NCBI GenBank assembly: GCA_937894805.1
Contig: CALAYR010000165.1
Location: 1 to 11,119, forward strand
Direction of reading: 5' to 3'
Length of the DNA stretch: 11,119 bases
Origin: an uncultured Acidimicrobiaceae bacterium
GTDB taxonomy: Bacteria; Actinomycetota; Acidimicrobiia; Acidimicrobiales; RAAP-2
Below are positions 7,536-11,119 of the stretch, piece by piece. The position numbers and the translations under genes are program-made. The notes beneath the pieces are model-generated. The model saw nothing but the letters and a program-made list of their open reading frames with translations. It was not told the origin of the DNA and did not search any database. The stretch's first letter is position 1, and every line of letters starts with the position of its first letter.

Positions 7536-7554
7536 ACGCTGGTAGCGTCAAATC
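7536..7554 (+). promoter_or_regulatory. dapA promoter: extended -10 with overlapping dyad
   Basis: TGG-TAGCGT (7540-7548) is an extended -10 element; TAGCGT lies at exactly -12 to -7 from GTG 7555, as expected for a leaderless mRNA. No Shine-Dalgarno sequence precedes the GTG and no good -35 is visible, which the TGN extension may offset. The dyad ACGCT-GGT-AGCGT (7536-7548) covers the -10 box, so a protein bound there would block polymerase. Confidence 0.55.
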
Positions 7555-8451
7555 GTGAGTGAACCTCGTTTTGGCCGAGTTGTAACGGCCATGGTGACCC
7601 CGTTCAATGCGGACGACACCATCAACTTCGACGTGGCCCGAGACGTGGCCCGCTACTTGGTGGCTAACGGTAGTGATGGCCTCGTCGTTGCCGGATCAAC
7701 AGGCGAAGGCGGTTCTTTGAGCGACGCCGAGAAGCTTGATCTTTTTGCGTGCGTCGCGGAATCGGTCACCGTGCCTGTTTTGGCCGGATCAACATCCGGT
7801 GATACTGCCCGATCTGTCAGCTTGACGTCTGCGGCCAGTGCTACGGGGATTCAGGGAATCCTGGCCACAACCCCGGCCTATTCACGGCCGAGTCAAAGTG
7901 GGATTGCGGCCCACCTTGGCGCCGTGGCCAAAGCGACGACACTGCCGGTGATGATCTACGACATTCCCTCGCGCACGGGTCGAAAGATCGCTGCAGCGAC
8001 CACAATCGGTCTGGCGCAAGAGCATGTCAACGTGGTGGCTCTCAAGGACGCCTCCGGTGATCTACCCGGTGCGGCGCACGTTAAGGCGACGCTCGGCACG
8101 GACTTCGACCTCTACTCGGGTGACGATGCGTTGGTCCTGCCATTCATGTCGATTGGCGCAGTAGGCGTCGTTTCGGTGGCCAGCCACTGGGCCGGCCCAG
8201 AATTCTCAGCAATGATTGAAGCGTTCCTCGCTGGCAATCAGACACGAGCTCTAGAACTCAACGAACGACTCGCCGCCAGTTGCTCCTTTGAAGGTAGTGA
8301 GACGTATCCGAACCCCCTCCCATCGAAGGCGGCTATGGCCGTATTGGGTCTCGCCGTGGGGTCGTGTCGACTGCCGCTCGGTCCTGGAGATGATGAACTC
8401 ATGCAACAAGCCACAACGATTGTGAATTCTCTGCTTGGCCGACGTGACTGA
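7555..8451 (+). CDS. dapA: 4-hydroxy-tetrahydrodipicolinate synthase
   Basis: A 298-residue cytoplasmic TIM-barrel aldolase that condenses pyruvate with aspartate semialdehyde, the first committed step to diaminopimelate and lysine. Visible catalytic elements: the Schiff-base lysine K164 in ALKDASGD, Y135 in YDIPSRTG, and Y109 in PAYSRPSQSG from the dimer partner. The GSTGEG loop (47-52) has Ser48 where E. coli has the proton-relay Thr44, a conservative change. By hand alignment the E. coli lysine-feedback residues are mostly absent: H53 and H56 become D57 and K60, N80 becomes G82, E84 becomes R86, Y106 becomes A108. Feedback by lysine is therefore unlikely. A related KDG/KHG aldolase-type lyase of the same family cannot be fully excluded, but the dapB and rnj neighbours favour DapA. 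The GTG start fits a leaderless promoter; the end overlaps rnj. Confidence 0.93.
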   Translation: MSEPRFGRVVTAMVTPFNADDTINFDVARDVARYLVANGSDGLVVAGSTGEGGSLSDAEKLDLFACVAESVTVPVLAGSTSGDTARSVSLTSAASATGIQGILATTPAYSRPSQSGIAAHLGAVAKATTLPVMIYDIPSRTGRKIAAATTIGLAQEHVNVVALKDASGDLPGAAHVKATLGTDFDLYSGDDALVLPFMSIGAVGVVSVASHWAGPEFSAMIEAFLAGNQTRALELNERLAASCSFEGSETYPNPLPSKAAMAVLGLAVGSCRLPLGPGDDELMQQATTIVNSLLGRRD

Positions 8452-10105
8452 GGCCGCCGTCAAGGTGTACTTCTTGGGCGGTCTCGGCGAGATCGGCCGA
8501 AACTGCATGGTCATTGAACAAAATGGGCGCCTGCTGATTATCGATGCCGGCTTGATGTTCCCGGAGCCGTCGATGTACGGCATAGACCTCATTCTGCCCG
8601 ACTTCGCGTGGCTGAAGGAGCGCGCCGATCGCGTCGACGGCATTGTGCTGACGCACGGCCACGAAGACCACACCGGCGCCCTCCGGTATCTCTTGCGTGA
8701 TGTGCAAGCCCCCATCTACGGAGCCCCTCTCACAATTGGATTTGCCCGCCATCGTCTGACTGAAGCCAAGATGGACAAGCTCTGCTCCTTCGTGGAAGTG
8801 CAGGACAACGAACGACTACGCATTGGGGAATTTGATGTTGAGTTCATCCCGGTGACCCACTCCGTGCCGAGTGCCCACGCGATTGCGCTGCACACCCCAG
8901 TAGGTGTGATTGTGCACTCGGGTGACTTCAAGCTGGACCTCACACCCATTGACGGACGTCGAACCAACGTGGCGCGTCTCGCCGCTCTCGGCGACGCTGG
9001 CGTGACCCTGCTGTTGGCTGACTCGACCAACGCCGAAGAGCCGGGCTTTACCGATTCGGAGTCGACTGTGGGCGTGACGCTGCGACGGCTGTTCTTGGAG
9101 CGACCAGACCGGCGACTCGTTGTGGCTTGTTTTGCGAGCCACCTGCACCGCATTCAGCAGATTTTGGATATCGCGCGAGACCAGCAGCGCAAGGTCGTTC
9201 TCTTCGGTCGCAGCATGGAGGCCAACACCAAGTTGGGTCGTCGCCTCAAGATTTTGAACACCGAAGGCATCACCTTCATCGATACCACCAACCTTGACCG
9301 CTATCCGCCCGGCGAAGTCCTTGTGATCTGTACCGGATCACAGGGTGAGCCCATGGCCGCTCTTTCAAAGTTGGCTCGGGCCGATGACCGATTCTTCAAG
9401 GTTGGCGCCGACGACACGGTGATTCTCTCCTCGCACCCGATTCCCGGGAATGAGTGGAGCGTGGGACGCGTGATTGATGATCTCCACCGCCTCGGGGCCG
9501 AGGTCATTCACTCGGGCCGTGAAGCGGTTCACGCTTCCGGACACGCCCGACAGGGCGAGCTGCGCACGCTCCACCAACTGATCCGTCCGCGTTACTTCGT
9601 GCCGATTCACGGCGAATATCGCCACATGGTGCACCACGCCGACTTGGCGGCCTCGATGGGGCTCGACGCCAAGTCCATCTGGATCTGCGAAGACGGCGAC
9701 GTGATCGAAGTTCGGAACCGCGGCGTACGTCGCGCCGGCACTATCCCTGCGGGATACCACTACATCGATGGTGATGGCGGCGACTTAGACGACACTCCAC
9801 TGGCCGATCGTCGCATGTTGGCCGAACACGGCGCACTGTTGGTCTCTGCCGGTATTGAACGTTCAACGGGAACGATCAAGAGCCCCGTCACCGTGACGCC
9901 GCGTGGCTGGTTTGTGGGCGAACGCGATAAAGATCTCGTAGCCAGCGCCGTCAAGGAAGTAACGCAAGTGCTCGAAGAGGCACTCAAGAAAGACGTGCGC
10001 GACAGCGAAGAGCTAAATCGACTTGCCCGGCGTGCGCTCGGCCGTTTGGTCGGTCAGAGGTTTCGACGCCAGCCCGTGCTGATGTCGTCCATCGTCGTTT
10101 TCTAA
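8444..10105 (+). CDS. rnj: Ribonuclease J
   Basis: A 553-residue metallo-beta-lactamase/beta-CASP ribonuclease, expected to act as 5'-3' exonuclease and endonuclease in mRNA decay and rRNA maturation with two zinc ions. The N-terminus runs into FLGGLGEIGRNC, the standard RNase J opening. Metal ligands are visible in THGHEDH (H71, H73, D75, H76). The beta-CASP region includes CTGSQGEP (from 296) and SSHPIPGNEW; HASGHARQGEL (H363, H367) and PIHGEY (H389) follow. A C-terminal domain of about 150 residues completes the usual length. GTG 8444 overlaps the dapA stop by 8 bases; TTG 8435 (adding MAD) and GTG 8465 are alternatives, and no Shine-Dalgarno sequence separates them. The dapA–rnj pair is conserved in actinobacteria and suggests co-transcription from the dapA promoter. 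Its stop interlocks with that of the opposing gene. Confidence 0.96.
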   Translation: MTEAAVKVYFLGGLGEIGRNCMVIEQNGRLLIIDAGLMFPEPSMYGIDLILPDFAWLKERADRVDGIVLTHGHEDHTGALRYLLRDVQAPIYGAPLTIGFARHRLTEAKMDKLCSFVEVQDNERLRIGEFDVEFIPVTHSVPSAHAIALHTPVGVIVHSGDFKLDLTPIDGRRTNVARLAALGDAGVTLLLADSTNAEEPGFTDSESTVGVTLRRLFLERPDRRLVVACFASHLHRIQQILDIARDQQRKVVLFGRSMEANTKLGRRLKILNTEGITFIDTTNLDRYPPGEVLVICTGSQGEPMAALSKLARADDRFFKVGADDTVILSSHPIPGNEWSVGRVIDDLHRLGAEVIHSGREAVHASGHARQGELRTLHQLIRPRYFVPIHGEYRHMVHHADLAASMGLDAKSIWICEDGDVIEVRNRGVRRAGTIPAGYHYIDGDGGDLDDTPLADRRMLAEHGALLVSAGIERSTGTIKSPVTVTPRGWFVGERDKDLVASAVKEVTQVLEEALKKDVRDSEELNRLARRALGRLVGQRFRRQPVLMSSIVVF

Positions 10106-10860
10106 GACTTGTCGGGCTCACCGTGGTCGGCGTTGGCCGATCCGCTTCGCCAGAAGGCCTTGAGGGAAATCTGCTCAGTTGCAAGTCCTCGATCTAAAAG
10201 CGCAGTGCGCATGGTCTTCATGGCCTTGAACTCACCGAAGAGGTAGGCGTGACCCTCGTCTGGGGGGAACGCGAAGGCGGCGAGGCCGTGGAGTAGAGCT
10301 TGGGCGTCATTGGCCGAGGTGTCTTGATCGAGAAAGATGCCCGTGGCGCCGATGCCTTCCGGCAAGTTCGGTGTTACAGCGTCGTCTGGGTGTGGCGTCT
10401 CGACAATGAAGATGGCCCGACCGGGCTCTTCGATGCTTTCGGCCATGCGATAAAACGCTCCAAGGCTGCTGGCGTCCCCTATGAAGAGGTGCCAGTCGGC
10501 CATGGGGTCTAATGGGATTTTGCCGCGGGGTCCAACGACATCGAGTTCGTCGCCGATCTGAACTTCACGGGCCAGGGTGGCACCCGGTCCCTGGTGGCCA
10601 GTGGCGATCCAGAGAACTATTTCATCGAGCTCTGTGTTGACTGAGCGCACTGAGTAGCGGCGTCGTACTGGTCGTCCTTCGTGGCTGACCTCGAGCATGA
10701 CGTCGTTACCGGGCACTCCGGCGAGTTCACTGACCCCACGAAGGGTGATGGCTCGCAGCGTCGGCGAGATCTGTTCGACCCCGCTTACGACGCCGACCTT
10801 GGCAGTGATGCCGAGTCGGCTAGCCAGTTCGATGGAGGTCGGGTCTAGGGGGCGAGTCAC
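10102..10860 (-). CDS. Siderophore-interacting protein / FAD-dependent ferric reductase-like
   Basis: A 252-residue cytoplasmic flavoprotein of the SIP (ViuB/YqjH-like) family, which reduces iron(III) held in siderophores so that iron is released. Seen: an N-terminal ferredoxin-reductase-like barrel with the FAD motif RRRYSVRS (66-73), a phosphate-binding GPGATLA (91-97), the junction GPRGKIPLDPMADWHLFIGD, and the C-terminal NAD(P)H-binding lobe ending YLFGEFKAMKTMRTAL and ISLKAFWRSG, as in family members. GTG 10860 is preferred because TAGGAT lies exactly at -12 to -7; a TTG six bases upstream (10866) would add two residues. Convergent to rnj with a 4-bp overlap. No siderophore synthesis or transport gene is in the window, so the physiological substrate is open. 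Confidence 0.87.
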   Translation of the reverse strand: MTRPLDPTSIELASRLGITAKVGVVSGVEQISPTLRAITLRGVSELAGVPGNDVMLEVSHEGRPVRRRYSVRSVNTELDEIVLWIATGHQGPGATLAREVQIGDELDVVGPRGKIPLDPMADWHLFIGDASSLGAFYRMAESIEEPGRAIFIVETPHPDDAVTPNLPEGIGATGIFLDQDTSANDAQALLHGLAAFAFPPDEGHAYLFGEFKAMKTMRTALLDRGLATEQISLKAFWRSGSANADHGEPDKS

Positions 10861-10872
10861 CCGCAAATCCTA
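10861..10872 (-). promoter_or_regulatory. Leaderless -10 box of the SIP-type gene
   Basis: On the minus strand TAGGAT precedes GTG 10860 by six bases, occupying -12 to -7, with no Shine-Dalgarno sequence. A poor -35 candidate (TGTTCA, 10895-10890) sits 17 bases further upstream. The same spacing and TAG-start occur before dapA and the YfhO-type gene. Confidence 0.5.
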
Positions 10873-10887
10873 CGGGGATACCCCCGT
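10872..10887. promoter_or_regulatory. G/C-rich dyad ACGGGG-N4-CCCCGT, candidate operator
   Basis: A perfect 6-bp inverted repeat around ATAC lies in the spacer between the -35 and -10 positions of the SIP-type promoter. This is where MerR-family activators bind, and many repressors also act there. It does not resemble the usual IdeR/DtxR iron box. The regulator is unknown. Confidence 0.35.
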
Positions 10888-10889
10888 TT

Positions 10890-10904
10890 TGAACACCTGT
10901 TCGG
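10890..10904. promoter_or_regulatory. Candidate actinobacterial LexA (SOS) box
   Basis: TGAAC-ACCT-GTTCG matches the actinobacterial SOS consensus CGAAC-N4-GTTCG at nine of ten specified bases, the first C being T. It abuts TACATT (10905-10910), a possible -10 box for the plus-strand gene starting at 10920, and overlaps the -35 zone of the minus-strand gene. Confidence 0.4.
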
Positions 10905-10919
10905 TACATTTAAGGGGAA

Positions 10920-11119
10920 GTGTCAGCCGCTAAGAAACCCGCCAAGAAGGCGCCGGCCCGCGCCAGCGGACGAGCAGCCACCAAGGCCGCTGCAAAGACG
11001 AGTATCTGGGAACGCCACCGACGCGACCTCTGGATCTTGGCTCTTGTGGTGGTGGGTTTTTTCCAGGACCCTGAGGCCACTGTGGACGACAACTGGTACT
11101 CTGACCCCAACAAGCCCAG
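10920..11119 (+). CDS. 5' end of a membrane-anchored protein, possibly FtsK (partial)
   Basis: An open frame from GTG 10920 runs off the window (66 codons seen). The first 27 residues are Lys/Ala-rich (SAAKKPAKKAPARASGR…), followed by IWERHRRDLWILALVVVGFF, a basic-then-hydrophobic stretch that looks like the start of a membrane helix. In actinobacteria ftsK follows rnj in this block and often has such a Lys/Ala/Arg tail before its first helix, so FtsK is the leading guess. However, the residues after the short hydrophobic run (QDPEATVDDNWYSDPNKP) are polar and unlike an FtsK membrane region. An in-frame stop at 10911 excludes a longer start. AAGGGG lies only 2-4 bases before GTG, too close for a standard Shine-Dalgarno sequence. 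Confidence 0.55.
   Translation, partial: MSAAKKPAKKAPARASGRAATKAAAKTSIWERHRRDLWILALVVVGFFQDPEATVDDNWYSDPNKP

Noticed and set aside
10872..10890. Plus-strand terminator (GC dyad followed by TTTT)
   Set aside because: No plus-strand gene ends before it; it lies in a divergent promoter region, so an operator is more likely.

Overview
The window looks like ordinary chromosome from a mid-GC (high-50s % by eye) actinobacterium. The order rpsO–pnp–…–dapB–…–dapA–rnj–(ftsK-like) is the conserved actinobacterial core block. GTG starts without a Shine-Dalgarno sequence but with a TAnnnT box at exactly -12 also fit an actinobacterium with many leaderless mRNAs. An uncultured Acidimicrobiia-type lineage is my best guess, but this is inference from style and synteny only.

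Layout. Positions 1-107 hold the end of rpsO (ribosomal protein S15). A leader of about 140 bp with a 10-bp hairpin follows, then pnp (polynucleotide phosphorylase, 248-2680), closed by a strong intrinsic terminator at 2696-2735. Next is a likely three-gene operon: a 908-residue YfhO-type multi-membrane protein (2754-5480), dapB (5490-6260), and a TetR-like regulator that contains two complete TetR DNA-binding units in one chain (6257-7438, overlapping dapB by 4 bp). A 116-bp regulatory gap with two dyads and an extended -10 box leads to dapA (7555-8451), which overlaps rnj (RNase J, about 8444-10105). rnj converges on a siderophore-interacting/flavin reductase-like gene on the minus strand (10102-10860), and the two stop codons interlock in one CTAA. 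A 59-bp divergent promoter region with two dyads, one resembling an actinobacterial LexA box, separates it from the 5' end of a gene that runs off the window (10920-11119), possibly ftsK.

How the genes work together. Two RNA-decay enzymes (PNPase, 3'-5' phosphorolysis; RNase J, 5'-end and endonucleolytic decay) bracket two enzymes of lysine/diaminopimelate synthesis (DapA makes the substrate DapB reduces), which supplies peptidoglycan cross-links. A YfhO-family envelope protein is placed with the Dap genes. The least ordinary item is the tandem TetR regulator sandwiched between dapB and dapA, with palindromes in the adjacent dapA promoter. No mobile elements, CRISPR arrays, tRNAs or rRNAs were seen. 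I did not find a wholly new system.
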